A stretch of DNA of 64,000 nucleotides from Pohlia nutans. Its lineage: Eukaryota > Streptophyta > Bryopsida > Bryales > Mniaceae. Every line of letters begins with the position of its first letter. Position 1 is the first letter of the stretch. Below, in pieces: positions 1-11,858 of the stretch. Position numbers and translations under genes: made by a program. Location: positions 20,450,336 to 20,514,335 of the forward strand of contig CM040091.1 in assembly GCA_022496805.1 (NCBI GenBank), in the 5' to 3' direction. The notes below the pieces were generated by a model that was not told the origin of the DNA, did no database searches, and saw only the letters and a list, made by a program, of their open reading frames with translations.

Positions 1-1076
1 CACTTTTATTGTTCAGGGCCTTTCCGACAGTCCAAGAGTTCGCACAGGATTGGCCGAGTCAGCTTCAAATGCCAGACAAATTATGTAGATGAATTCTGCA
101 CGTTTCGTGTAGGCCTACATCAACTGGCGTAAAATGTGACTAAAAGTTGAATAGTTGAATCAGCTGGTACAGCCATGATATCGACCTTTCAGTCAACCTT
201 AAAGGTCTTTGCTTTTGCAGATTTTGACTGCTTCAGGGGTGAAGTGTGGGTGAGGATGTCTCAAACCAAATAAGCTGGGGAATAGTGAAAGATGAAAACT
301 GCGGCAGCACCGCTACTTATCATGGTCCATGCGACTCAGACTTCTGGCGCCCAAAATCCACGTGGTAATATGGAGTTCTGTAACCTTAGTAAAAGTGACG
401 GTAAAAAACAACTTTGTTATCACACTTGTACAAAACTCTACTGGATAATGACACCATGTAGTTGCCCACGAACAAGACTGAAATAATTGTTGTCTGTCAC
501 CATGTAGGAATGTGGGGGCAAACCTACATGAATTGTTTTTGAGAAGTTCAAATATATACATTTGATGGTTTTTGAGAAGTTCACATTTTAACCCCCAAAA
601 GCTTGAGGAGTATTGAATAAAATATAAATGTGTCATAATGTGTACCTTCCGTATGTTTGATGAAGTTTGGTTTAATAAAGAGAATGTAGAGGTTAACCTT
701 TAAAGATGCAAAGAGCGCTTTCCGACCAATATAATACACTAGTATTCCATTGTATTTGGTATGGTTCCACATCTCCTATGGGTTTAAGATCAAAAGTGAA
801 GTTCATATTTACGCCGCCACGATTTGAAACTTCGTAGACACAACATAGGAGGCAACAGAACCAAACATGGGCTTTTTATTATTATTGTTTATTTTTGAAT
901 ATACAGAAGGTCCAGCTGCAGCTTCAGTTGCTGGAAAGTATAACTTGAAATTGATGATTTCTCATGTACCATCACTCAGGGTAAAAAATAAAAGAATCTC
1001 CACTGAGCATGTCAACTGCATTCATTGATGGGTCACTCCCTAATTTACATGATAACTTTCTTCTCTCCCGGCGGGT
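1..1076. other. Non-coding stretch downstream of the LHT transporter fragment
   Basis: No gene is supported here. It is the 3' side of the minus-strand transporter. A minus-strand AATAAA (plus TTTATT at 888-893) lies about 185 bases past the transporter stop codon and could be its polyadenylation signal. The rest is AT-rich with only short, unrelated open frames. Confidence 0.4.
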
Positions 1077-3381
1077 TCACTGGTAGAAAGAAAAAGTGGA
1101 GGCATCCTTGATGATGGCACGTAACCCGCTGATGGACGACACCACCATGAGCAGCACTCCCACCACGATGGTGACCCAGTTCAATATCCATGAAAAACCC
1201 CACCTCTTGGGCTTCACTATGCACAGCCACATGATGCATGGCAACTGCAACCACATGGCAACTTCGTCAGTCACTTATAACAAACTAACTCATTCAAAAA
1301 CCAAGTACTTTTAAATCGAAAAGTGCTTGTGCAATTTATAGCTTTACTGGATTATAATATTGAAAAATGTTAGTTAATAATAACAATAATAAAAAGATTT
1401 CTTCCCTGGAATCTAATTGCTTCAGGGAAGTCAATAAATTATTAGGAAAATGAAGTACAGTTTTGTTATAAAAAATATATCTCGTTGGGCTAAGGGAGAG
1501 ATGTTACTTTCATAATGAGGTTGTACTTTCACACTTACTTTTTGACATTGGTGTCAGAAAAGGACACCATGATGTGAAAGAAGTACAAGAAGGACAAGAT
1601 TTTGAGATATTATCATGGTCTTCATATTCAACATGGACTACATAACAAGGGTTCTTTTTTTGGAAAAAAATAGCCTACAAGAGAATCACTGTGGCAATAT
1701 GAAGAGATATAAGTGGTTCCTTTCTAGGCTGTACCACCCAAAAAGAAAACTCTGCTAGGTAACCTTCAAGAACTTACCGGGTAAAGTTTAAGAGGGTATC
1801 TTTTGGTTAGTCAAACATAACTGATTATAATCCTCTCGCTTGTAATAAATAAATAAATAAACAAGAACAAAAATACTTGACATAGATGTGTTGACTGGAC
1901 AACTTTTATGTGGATTCTAGAAGTATCCTAGATAATAACGTAAAGGGAGTAAAAACACTTTCCTCGTTAACTAGCCCTTTTTTTCCAGTTTTAACCCATC
2001 TTAGCACACAATTTTGAGCCTGGGTTAAACCTCTTGATAGAAACAATAGAAGAGGCTGAGATTGATTGCTTACAAAGCAGGTGGTGGGAGCGAAGGCAAA
2101 GCCACCGAAGAATCCCAACAAAGCTCCAAAGAAGGGGAACGTCATGCCGACGAACGCCGTGAAAGCTGTGCAACAGAAATCAATCAATCAATTTCAAATC
2201 TTAGCCAGGATTACGACTCATCAAAAAACATAAGGAAACATAAGCAAAGGCAGTAGAGAAAATGGCCATATATGTTACAAATGAAACAAAGAAATTTGAA
2301 AAAAAAGAAATCCACAAACTACTCCTAACTGCTGAACCAAGAAGTCCAAATTGAACCTCATGTATTTCTGGACAGTTTTGAGCATGACTGAACTTCCATC
2401 TGAATTATATTCTAAAATGATCCATTAGGGCTTAAATCAAAAACATAAGTTCCCAATTCAAGAGAACTGTAATCAAGATGACGACAATTTTAATTTGTTT
2501 TCTATGTAAAGAGATCCAAAATGTGTAGAGTAAGCAACTAAAGCCAGCCGTTTCAGGAGAATAAGCGCCAACAGTAAAAGTTTTGAAAGCCAACATACAG
2601 TGCGGTTCATGAAGCATAACACTTTCTACAAGTAAGCTCACTCAGAATACAAGTTAGTTTAGTGTGTTTGTAGGGGGAGAAATGTGCCCACATTTTTGAG
2701 TAGATGTGTCAACCCATTAATTCATTCAACCATTCACTCATGGGTTAAAACTCATAACAAAAGCTGTTCTTTTGGACCACTAGATCAACCAGAAAACTGT
2801 AAGGCAAAGCCTACATAACTAAGATGCATTGCTCCAGTGATAGGCAACAAATGTAATAGACACTAATCAATAAGACATTGCGTTTCAAACTGACAATAAT
2901 CAATCGAAAATTTGTAATGTTTTTGAATTCTGAAATTGGACGATCATAATAATAAGAAAAAGGGCACAACAGGTTACGGAACTACCGTCCTCCACCGATT
3001 ATGTAGACCATGATTATGCAAAGGGTGACTGTTGCTTGAATGAAGGAATGACTTACCGACATGAAGGTGTGAGAGGCTTACCGACATGAAGGAATGTGAG
3101 AGGCTTACCGACATAGGTGGAGCGGGTGATGAGGCGGAGCTTGTGAGACGGCGTGAGGTGGAATTTTTTGACAAGGACGGACTCGAGCATGTCGAAGACG
3201 GGCATGGCGTAGATCTGGTAGCTGCCGATGACGTGCACCACCACCATGAGGTTGGCCGCGGCCACCAGCCATGCGGGCTTCGCGACGTACGTGATGATGT
3301 TGTCGTCCACCTGGTTGCCGTACGCCCAGTAGCCGATGATGGCCACGGGGAAGTAGCAGATGGCCACATATCGTAGCAACT
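1077..3381 (-). pseudogene. LHT-type lysine/histidine amino-acid transporter, three 3'-terminal exons only
   Basis: Three exons on the minus strand encode the C-terminal half of an LHT-like transporter of the amino acid/auxin permease (AAAP) family, plasma-membrane proton/amino-acid symporters in plants. Exons are 3109-3381 (reading CYFPVAIIGYWAYGN and HVIGSYQIYAMPVFDM), 2074-2165 (FVGMTFPFFGALLGFFGGF) and 1077-1244 (LPCIMWL to the final SFYQ and stop). Each junction has a canonical acceptor (TTTCAG, CACAG, TTGCAG) or GTAAGC donor, and phases 1 and 0 join without a break. The first exon here starts with a good acceptor, but no upstream exon with LHT similarity is seen: a MITE begins 25 bases away and a duplicated LEA_2 block follows. 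The gene is therefore 5'-truncated, unless a very long intron puts its start outside the window. Family call is strong; functional status is doubtful. Confidence 0.85.
3055..3115 (-). repeat. Triplicated 5' splice donor of the LHT intron
   Basis: On the minus strand the exon end ATGTCG followed by GTAAG occurs three times in a row, with spacings of 27 and 25 bases. The first copy joins in phase with the next exon. Use of the second would add nine codons in frame; use of the third would shift the frame. Confidence 0.75.
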
Positions 3382-3405
3382 CTGAAAAAAAAAACTGCTA
3401 TTTGG

Positions 3406-3621
3406 GATGGCCTGATATGGGTATCACTTTTATGTGTCTCACATAGTGTGATTTTTGATTAATTCATTTTATGTGTGTTAGAAATTCCATCTTTAACACC
3501 ATGTAAACAGTTACAGTATAACACCCTCTAATTGTTGTAATTTTCAATGTTCCTTTCTTAGCAAAAAGATATTTCTCAAAAATCACACTATTTTTGGAGG
3601 AGTTACCCATATCAAGCCATC
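3406..3621. mobile_element. MITE, GATGGCCTGATATGGGTA family, copy 1
   Basis: About 216 bp bounded by inverted repeats (GATGGCCTGATATGGGTA against GATGGCTTGATATGGGTA). A second copy lies at 23283-23508 and shares the interior, including the TCTCAAAAATCACACTA tract. The related block at 18740 has the flanking sequence without the insert, so this is an insertion. I could not define a clear target-site duplication, so the superfamily is not assigned. Confidence 0.8.
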
Positions 3622-3802
3622 ACCCTGATGTATGTAAACTAGTACCGTTGAATTTGTGATTTTGAAAGTTCTTCACGATGGAAAACGCATACAGTGACAA
3701 GTTCCTAAGTAGGGAATGAGCCGTGAAATGTTGGCAACGCATGCAATGGTGAAATTCTGAAACGAAATGTGCAGGACGAAGATGTGATTGAAGATCCAAG
3801 CC

Positions 3803-4516
3803 ATGGCCGAGTGCCGGGCTTGGACAGTCCCAGACGAGACGTACAGGGTAATCGTGCGAGTCCCAATACCATTAAGGACACGAATCGCGGAAACATGGAA
3901 CAATTGCAAGACACGAATCGCGGCAACATGGAACAATTGCGAATCCTATAGCATGTGCATGTTCTGCACCTTCTTCTACCTATCCGTTTGCTTCCTGGGC
4001 TACGGTTTGGTCTTCGTGGTGATTTACTGCCACAAGGAACCGGGCATGGGGCTGGAGTCTCTGAGCATTCGCGACATGGCCGTGTACCAGAACACCACGA
4101 GCGCCGCGTGGCAGGTGGACAGCGCCTTCGACGTCACGCTCTCGACGTGGAACCCTAACACGGTGGCGGGATGCTTCACGACGTACCGGCGAGTGGTGGT
4201 GCGCGTGGAGTACAAGAGCCAGACGATCCTGCAACACGAGGTTCCGTTAGGGTTCGGGTTGAAGCCGCGCCGGAGCCGGCCTGTGAGCATGGGGCTTCAA
4301 GGGCAGGAGGTTCAGCTGCAGAAACCTGACCGCGGTCCCGTCCTGGAGGCCGAGCTGCGCGGGGGCAACGTCATTCTGGATGTCTACTTCGACGCTCGTT
4401 ACTTGCGGAATGACAGAAAAGCAGGGTGGGTCAGTTTTGGCTGTCTGCTGGTGGCCACCACGCCCTCCAATTCTTCCGCTAGTTCTTTGCTCAACAAGCT
4501 GTGTTATTCCACTTGA
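3803..4516 (+). CDS. NDR1/HIN1-like LEA_2 membrane protein (NHL1, intact copy)
   Basis: This ORF gives 237 residues from the ATG in GCCATGGCCGAG. The N-terminus is short and cytosolic. One hydrophobic segment lies around residues 47-70 (FYLSVCFLGYGLVFVVIYC within it). It is followed by an extracytosolic domain of LEA_2 type with LSIRDMAVYQNTTSAAWQVD and a TWNPN motif. That layout is typical of NHL proteins, plasma-membrane proteins linked to defence and stress, but no specific role can be read from sequence. Three other copies in the window are broken and this is the only full-length one. It differs from the copy at 18929 by an in-frame 33-base tandem duplication just before the membrane segment. 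An AATAAA signal follows 43 bases after the stop. No intron is needed. Confidence 0.8.
   Translation: MAECRAWTVPDETYRVIVRVPIPLRTRIAETWNNCKTRIAATWNNCESYSMCMFCTFFYLSVCFLGYGLVFVVIYCHKEPGMGLESLSIRDMAVYQNTTSAAWQVDSAFDVTLSTWNPNTVAGCFTTYRRVVVRVEYKSQTILQHEVPLGFGLKPRRSRPVSMGLQGQEVQLQKPDRGPVLEAELRGGNVILDVYFDARYLRNDRKAGWVSFGCLLVATTPSNSSASSLLNKLCYST
3877..3942 (+). repeat. 33-bp in-frame tandem duplication in NHL1
   Basis: Two 33-base units encode TRIAETWNNCK and TRIAATWNNCE. The paralogue at 18929 has one unit, so the duplication is private to this copy and keeps the frame. Confidence 0.85.
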
Positions 4517-4558
4517 TGGATAGATAGAAACTCCGGTCCCTTATGTAAGGCCGGCGTG

Positions 4559-4564
4559 AATAAA
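4559..4564 (+). terminator. Polyadenylation signal AATAAA of NHL1
   Basis: A canonical AATAAA lies 43 bases downstream of the NHL1 stop codon, a normal distance for a plant 3' end. Confidence 0.55.
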
Positions 4565-6614
4565 GTGTTTATTCGTAATGACACTGACATAGTGTTCACT
4601 GGACAAAAGGCCATTGGTACAAAATTACTCTCCTCTTTCGAGGATAGATGTTTTTAGTGACCAATAACAAAACCTCCACTTGATGGATGTATTGAGCAGC
4701 ACTTCGACTGATAGGGCTGTTAGAGTGCAAGTATTTGCCCCTGCTTTTGCATGTGCTTCTGCAACAAGCTTTAACCTGTGTCTCCTTGAAGAGCAGTGGG
4801 CAGGTGTATCCTGCAATTTCAATTTGCAAGTAGCTTAGAAGGCACCTCTCTCAGTGAGAGTTTCACAATTGTGAGTGTGGAGTATGAAGTGCAGCACGTA
4901 GGAATTGTATCGGAGAATTTTGCCTCACGAAACTTCCACTTTGATACTCCCTACTGAAGATTTTTGCTTCTAAGGTATGCCAACTTGTTGAACTAGAATG
5001 TCTTTGTAGTGGTGACCATCTCTTAGTAATATGTAATTGGTTGGTGCACTCTATTCCAAGCACGCCTGATGGTGGATGTTGAAGAAGTTTTCATTTCTCA
5101 CACACCATCTTGCGTATGAACGTGCTACACAATGAACAGCTGCTGGCCATGCTTTGAGGCCGCCTCATTGCAATCACTCAAACAGCCAGAACACTTTGGT
5201 TCAAATTCTCATTTAGAATATGAAGCACATGTGTAATGCAAATAGTTGCAGATTGTAAAAATCATCCTACCAGGTCTTTTGCACTTTTGACGAGACTTCC
5301 AGTTTAAAAATTAATTTAATCAAGTATGGCCCGGAGATAGTGACAATTTAGTGTTATATATCATGCTTCTGAACAATGTGGTTATACAATTCTCTGCACA
5401 CATCAACGTTTGCCACAAAGGCAGGTACCAAGGATGTTAGTCCCAGACTACTCTTCAAGATGTGATTTCTAACATTGGAATATGAGTTATCAGAGAAATT
5501 AAGGGAGAATTTTACAACCTAATGTCAAAAAAATCAATATTTCATGGCTGCAAGCCCACCATCACGCGTACTCAAGAATGTTACATAAATCAAGCACTCT
5601 TAATTATTTCTAAGAAGTATATAATTAACTTCAAGTCATGTTTTCACAACTGTCCACCTTTGTAATACATAGACTATGAACAACAGGGTCGGTAGTTAGT
5701 CAACAATTACAGGAGAGCTATATATGTTTGACCCAATGCGTGATCAACCAGCAAAACTAAGCATCAAGGATTATTGTCTTCCTCGAAACTCAACATGCAC
5801 ATTTGAAATGTTCCACGCCCATGAAATTTTGCACATCTTTGTAAGTACTCTTCTTTACAGTGAGGGTGCATGGATGAGAAGAGATAGCTACTATAACATG
5901 TATGTCATTGCTATGAATATCTCAATGTAGGCTTGTTGATGTAGGCAAGAACACACTACAATGATAAAACCTATGCACATCAAAGGAAAACAACCAATGA
6001 AGTGAAAGCATGGCATTTAGTGTCAATTACAACAAGTGACTACTACAAAAGAACAGCCAAAAAGCATCCTATTTTTAATTCAAGCATGGATTGAGAATTC
6101 CATGTTGCACATAAGTGATAACATCACAATGAAGGAACTACTCATGGATAAAAGGTGAGAAACTTGTATTTGACTTTTATTCATGTCGTATCAAGTAAAA
6201 TGAACACAATAGAAGTAGGGACAGTTTTTCATTTGGAACCTAAAAGCTCATATCGGACATCCTAATTCATGGGAATTTTCCACACTTGCACTTTACGATG
6301 CTTTGCATATTTCCTTTTGGGTTTGACATGGAACACTGGGGAATAATAGTTTACATTGAAAACGTTGACTCATGTATCCGTCAGGTCTCACTTTGACATG
6401 AAATTCTCCACATGTCACATCTGTAGGCGTTCGCAGATGATCTTCCGATTAGCATTCTAAGTTTGGCTCAGCAAGAGAGCAAATCCTAGCTGAACCTCCC
6501 ACTTTTGAATATGGCATGAATAGAAAGGATAGAACGTCCATTTTTGGAAGACTCAAATGCTCAATGGAAAGCCACACTAAGTTGTCCTACCCACATGTAC
6601 CATGTTCCTCTTCT
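4565..6614. repeat. Intergenic part of the NHL-kinase duplicated block
   Basis: No coding feature is supported. Parts are clearly homologous to 9840-10640, 12550-13930, 19700-20230 and 21290-21620. A shared landmark is TTCACAATTGTGAGT or a close variant. This stretch is the spacer between the NHL and kinase genes of one duplicated block. Confidence 0.6.
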
Positions 6615-7897
6615 TTACTCCACCCAATATTGCCCATCCTTATTACTAAGCCCCCAGGGGCGGGTGCAAGTGGACCTATGCACAGAGTGAACATAATCGG
6701 CAGTCGCTCTTAAGTCTTCAACAATCTCATCAAATGAAGGTCTTTGACTAGGGTCTTCATGCCAACATTTTCCCACAAGATTCCTAAACTCAGGGTAGGT
6801 CTCATCAGGTAATGTAGGTCTTTCTCCACGCAAAACAATGTCACAATCCCTTGAAGAATGGCCTTCAAAAGGTATTCTACCTGTGATGATATCATAACTT
6901 GTCATAGCGAAGCTATACACATCTGATTTTGGCGTGAATGTCTCAGGTTTCAAACTGCCATTCTTGAGTGCCAACAAAACCTCCGGAGCTCTCCAGAAGC
7001 CCGTGCCTACAATCCCTATTGTGGATTCAAAATCTGCTATGTAGGCTGAATAATCATGATAAATACCACTCTCCTCCAACAGTGTGAGGACATTGGACGC
7101 TTTCAGGTCTTTGTGGAGAAGGCCACACTTGTGGAGCATAACCATGCCTTGTGCAATGTTACTCAACAATACGTGGGTCTCCTTCAACGAAAATGGCGGC
7201 GATCCATTCTTGTTGAGCATTCTCTTATCGATGAGCTTGCGTAGATCACCCCAATATATTCAGAGGGCCACAATCATTGCAGGTCTTGGAGGGAGAAACC
7301 TTCTCTGAACACTTTCAACACAAGCCTAGCCTGTCGATCCACAGTATTGGGGCCTACAAATTCATAACATGAGGCATCGCGCTTATTTGTTCCAGAGGCT
7401 TCAAATATCTCAGCCTGCCCTCCCTCTGCAATCTTTCCACCGATCTCTAACTGATACAGCTCTCTCCGGAAAAACCAACCCCACTTGGCATGCGTCTTCA
7501 GATTCTCAAACACCACGCTGTTTGACAACTGCTCATCTTCACCACCGTCGGAGTTCGAGGTCGCAACAGACAGCTCAGTCCAGTGGGATTTCAAGGACTC
7601 CAACTCAAACTCCAACTCGCTGCCAAAGCCGCTCCGCCGCTCACTCAAGGTTTGAATGCGTGCAGAGAAGAAGGGTGATGTAGACGACAAACCTGGCGCC
7701 GATGTTATAGCAGCTTCTGCCTCCAAGTGGCCACAACATGAAGACTGAGATTCCATTGGTGTAAGAAATTTAGGGCTTACGGATATGGACGAGGTACACT
7801 CAGGCTCCGCTTCTCCATCACCCGCGACCACCGCAGCCTCAGGCTGGTCCATCCGCCTCCACAAGTGCCTCCAAACCTGAATCCTGATGCATGTCAA
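6615..7897 (-). pseudogene. Ser/Thr-type protein kinase pseudogene, copy 1
   Basis: The minus strand carries a plant kinase with an N-terminal region starting near MDQPEAAVV (a further in-frame ATG lies 45 bases upstream, conserved in copy 2). A glycine loop follows (IGGKIAEGGQAEIFEA), then the VLKVF lysine strand, the catalytic loop HKDLKASNVL, a DFES in place of DFG, an APEVLLALKNG activation end and CWHEDPSQRPSFDEI. Compared with copy 2 at 13921-15301 it has a TGA in place of an arginine codon after LQDLQ. A deletion of roughly 140 bases then removes the N-lobe/C-lobe junction and shifts the frame between 7220 and 7274. Both halves remain open, so the decay is recent. The N-lobe and C-lobe cannot be made as one protein from this copy. 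Confidence 0.8.
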
Positions 7898-9192
7898 TTG
7901 TCGGCATGACGCTTAGAAGATCGTATCATCGACCTCAGAACATCTATAGAAGCATTGTTCATTTACCGACAATACCTTGTTACCCTAGCTCAATACACAA
8001 ACCCTGAAATAGCGAATGCATCCATGGATCTAAGTATTCAGATTCAGAGAATCGGTAGTTGTGGCGAAAGAAAAGATTTCCTCCACAATGAAGAGGAATA
8101 CGAGAGGAAAACAAAGGAAGAAATCATATTGCAACAAACGCACAAACAGGATTCACTCACGCACTGGACATGCAGTCACCGGGTTAATTGATGCAGGAGC
8201 AGAGCGTTGAGCAATTGGGTGCTTGAATCGATCAGCGGGATTCAGCGGAACGGAAAGCGCGCTCCGTGTAATCCAATCTCTGTCGGCTTGGAGCTTTGGT
8301 AGAAGGTGTGGGAGTCATTGTGAGGTGTGGAGAATAATAATGGTTTGCTTTAGATTGTCTTCCAATTCATCATGTACTAGATTTTGTAGTTTTTGGTTTA
8401 TTTATATTTCGATATGAGTTCAAGAGGAATTCAACACGAGTTTGCTAAAACTTTCCTCTTTGAGCTGACTTTTCTGAATGCAATATTGTAAACAATTAGC
8501 TATCAAAAGCACAAGAATAGCTCTGTCAGGAATGGTTTTAATGCCTCACCAAGGACTTTTCTAAATGATAAATAACACTTTTTTGGTATAAATTTTGAAA
8601 TAATTGAATGAGAATGATGATCATGTGAATGAAAATTGAAAAAAATACACTACAAAATTGTTCTTTGAATGAAAATATGACTTTCTTGTCTAACTACTCT
8701 CTCGACTACTCCCAAAGGACTCTCCAAAGGGCTCTCCAAAGCACTCAAAACGAGGCACCTTTACTTTGTATTAGCTTGAATGAACCCCTTATGCATTGAA
8801 AAGATTGTGGTGTGCACAACTTCTGTGGATATTTAGTTGTACAGACCACTTCCAGATCTTTCATCTGTAGGTCCTTCAAGTGGCTAATTTTGAGGAAATT
8901 TTCATTCATTGCATGGCATGTGTTATTCTTATTAAAATTGGTCCAAGAAATCATCTGAAAAAGTCTACAAGTACTGTTCAATCACCGCCTTAGCCCTTTC
9001 AAAATTCACTACACAGTCCAAACACTTCTGCTGACCACTATATATAATAGTAATGTTGAATTGTGATTTTGAAAGTCCTTTACGATGGAAAACGCATAGA
9101 GTGGCAACCTAGGTATTGTAAGTAGAGAATGAGCCAAGAAATGTTTCACACTGGCAACGCATGCGCTTTTTATTCTGAAACGAAATGTGCAG
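7898..9192. repeat. Kinase upstream region and duplicated NHL upstream region
   Basis: 7898-8330 matches 15302-15690, the 5' flank of the second kinase copy, so upstream regions were duplicated with the genes. 8334-9192 matches 10875-11695, the 5' flank of the third NHL copy (landmark AATGGTTTGCTTTAGATTGT). No gene is seen. Confidence 0.65.
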
Positions 9193-9283
9193 ATGTCCGA
9201 GTGCCGGGTTTGGAGAGCCCCAGACGAATCCTGTTGCATGCGCACGCATTTCATCTTCCTCTTCCTGTCCCTTTCCTTCATCG

Positions 9284-9385
9284 GGCTAGGATGTTGTATC
9301 GGGAACCTCCCGTGTATTATCTCGTGTAGAATGTAGCCAGCGGGTACATTTGCCGAGGTGAGGTTCCCGATACTACATGTGTCCC
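9284..9385 (+). mobile_element. 102-bp Mutator-like MITE, copy 1
   Basis: It is bounded by a 9-bp direct repeat CCTTCATCG (9275-9283 and 9386-9394). The inverted ends contain GTATCGGGAACCTC. The NHL copy at 11859 has the empty site. A 9-bp duplication points to the Mutator (MULE) superfamily. Confidence 0.85.
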
Positions 9386-9618
9386 CCTTCATCGCCTACG
9401 GATTGGTCTGGGTGGTGATTTACTGCCACCAGGAACCGGGCATGGGACTGGAATCCCTGAGTATTCGCGACCAGATCACCACAAGCACGGCATGGCAGGC
9501 CTGTGACCATGGAGCTTCAAGGGCATGAAGTCCAGCTGCACAAATGCGACCCGGGTCCCGCCCCATATGCGGAGTTGCGAGGAGGCAACGTCACTCTGGA
9601 TGTTTGCTTGATGCTCGC

Positions 9619-9720
9619 AAGACACATGTAGTATCGGGAACCTCACCTCGGCAAATGTACCCGCTCGCTACATTCTACACGAGATAATACACGAGAGGTT
9701 CCGGATACTACATTTTAGCC
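9619..9720 (-). mobile_element. 102-bp Mutator-like MITE, copy 2 (inverted)
   Basis: This is the same element as at 9284, in the opposite orientation. It is flanked by a perfect 9-bp duplication GATGCTCGC (9610-9618 and 9721-9729). It sits in the 3' part of the same NHL pseudogene. Confidence 0.88.
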
Positions 9721-9846
9721 GATGCTCGCTACTTGCGGAATGACAAAAAAACAACATGGGTTAGTTTTGACTGTCCGCTGGTGGCCACCACACCCTCCAA
9801 TTCTTTCGCAAGTTCTTTGCTCAATAAACTTTGTTATTCCAGTTGA

Positions 9847-11695
9847 TGGATATATTGAGTAGCACTTGTACGGCACCCAAACACTAGGGTTGTTACAGTG
9901 AAAGTATTTGTCCTTGCTTAAATTGTGTGCGCTTTTACAACAAGCTTTTTAGAGATGGAAGTGGGTTTGGTCTTCCTGAAGAGCGATGGTAGCAAAAGCC
10001 CGCAATTTCAATTTCCAAGTAGAAGGCACATGTTTTAGTGAGAGTCTCACAATTGTGAGTATGGATTACATGATGCACCACACACTAACCGTGTCGGAGA
10101 GTCTTGCCTTAGAGGGTTGCACTTTGACACTCCCTATTAACGATTTAGGTCTACTAGGGTATGCTAGTTTGTTGCACTGGAATGTCCTTGCATTCGTAAC
10201 CAACATCTTACAGTAAACAACTCTTTAAAGCTTGTACCATACTGTGGGTGGTGCTCATAACAATACCCTAACTTCTTTAATATCACAGTCTAGGGGTTCA
10301 AAATGCATGAGTTCAAAATTCATTATATTGAGTTCCATAACATTGTGGGAGAATTATAATATGCATTGTGGCATTCATTAAATAATGTTGGTTTGCATTG
10401 GTACAAAAGGAATACACTAGATTGTACATTGAGTCTATGGTGTCCACTTATAAGGAATTCATAAGCATGGGGGTTGGAATGAGGCCTACGAAAATGGGTA
10501 GGTATATCGTAGTCTCCCTCTGGCAAGAATTAATTATTCAACCTCATATTCTATCAAGATCAAAAATTACAAGAGGTTTGCACATCATACCTAGCATCAG
10601 TCTAAGAAATTTAAGAATCACAATGCCTAAAATTTCATAAATCACATCATGAATATGTCAAAGTAAGGACAATTAGGATGTTACGAAAGATTCAACATTT
10701 GCCTTGAACCGTTGAAAATTGCAACGCATGAATGATTTGCAGCGGTTCTTCTGTAGCAATACCGAAACCTTCAAAATCACTCATAAAAAATGACAAAGCT
10801 TTTTACCTAAAAAAAAAATTACAAATCTGCCTAGAATTCTAGACACATTAAAATAATCATTAGGCACTTTTTGTAATAATGGTTTGCTTTAGATTGTCTC
10901 CGAATTCATCATGAACTAGTTTTTGGTCTATTTATATTTCAATATGAGTTGAAGAGGAATTCAACACGAGTTTGCTAAAACTTTCCTCTTTGAGTTGACT
11001 TTTCTAAAAGCAATATTGTAAACAATTAGCTATCAAAAGCACTAGAATAGCTCTGTCAGCAGTGGTTTCAATGACTCACCAAGGGCTTTTCTAAATGATA
11101 AAGAACACTTTTTTGGTATGAATTTTGGGATAATTGAATGAGAATAATGATCATGTGAATGAAAATTGAAAAAATACACTACAGAATTGTTCTTTGAATG
11201 AAAATATGACTAACTTTTCTCTAACTACTCTCCAAAAGACTCTCGAAAGGGTTCTCCAAAGCACTCAAAATGAGGCACCTTTGGTTCGTATCAGCTTAAA
11301 TGGACCCCACATGCATTGAAAAGATTGTGGTGTGCACAACTTCCGTGCATATTTAGTTGTACAGACCACTTCCAGATCTTTCAATCTGTAGGTCCTCCAA
11401 GTGGCTAATTTTGAGCACATTTCATTCATTGCATGGCATTGTGTTATTCTTACTAAAATTGGTCAAAGAAATCATGTGTAAAAGTCTACTAGTATTGTTC
11501 AGTCACCGCCTTAGCCATTTCAAAATTCACTACACTGTCCAAACACTTCTGTTGACCACTATATATAATAGGAGTGTTGAATTGTGATTTGAAAGTCCTT
11601 TACGACGGAAAACGCATTCTACAAATGAATGAGCCGAGAAATGTTTCACACTGGCAACGCATGCGCTGGTTATTCTGAAACAAAATGTGCAGATG
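9847..11695. repeat. Duplicated spacer between NHL copies 2 and 3
   Basis: 9840-10640 matches the sequence after NHL1 and NHL4. 10875-11695 matches 8334-9192. No gene is seen. The two halves are a 3' NHL flank and a 5' NHL flank brought together by tandem duplication. Confidence 0.6.
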
Positions 11696-11858
11696 CACTA
11701 GTAGAAATCTTGTCATATGTGACAAGTCTTTAATGACTCAATGTCGGGAATGACAAGTCCGTAATGACACAAAGTCCCACTTTGTGTCATTATGGACATG
11801 TCATTCCCGACATTGAGTCATTAAAGACTTGTCACATAAGACAAGATTTCTACTAGTG
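11696..11858. mobile_element. 163-bp near-palindromic CACTA-type MITE
   Basis: It begins CACTAGTAGAAA and ends TTTCTACTAGTG and is self-complementary along almost its whole length. It is flanked by a 3-bp duplication ATG (11693-11695 and 11859-11861). The empty site is visible in the NHL copy at 9193. The CACTA ends plus a 3-bp duplication fit a non-autonomous CACTA element. Its right-hand ATG duplicate coincides with the old NHL start codon. Confidence 0.88.

Larger units (their letters stand above)
9193..9846 (+). pseudogene. NHL/LEA_2 pseudogene, copy 2
   Basis: The sequence follows NHL1 from ATGTCCGAGTGCCGG to the last codons and a TGA. It has lost about 80 bases in the N-terminal coding part and a further block of roughly 170 bases covering the middle of the LEA_2 domain. 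Two 102-bp MITEs are inserted in it. The middle deletion is shared with copy 3 at 11859, so both descend from one already broken ancestor. It cannot encode an NHL protein. Confidence 0.85.

Noticed and set aside
3086..3376. Plus-strand ORF opposite the LHT exon
   Set aside because: It is an antisense shadow of a strongly supported transporter exon with matching splice sites.
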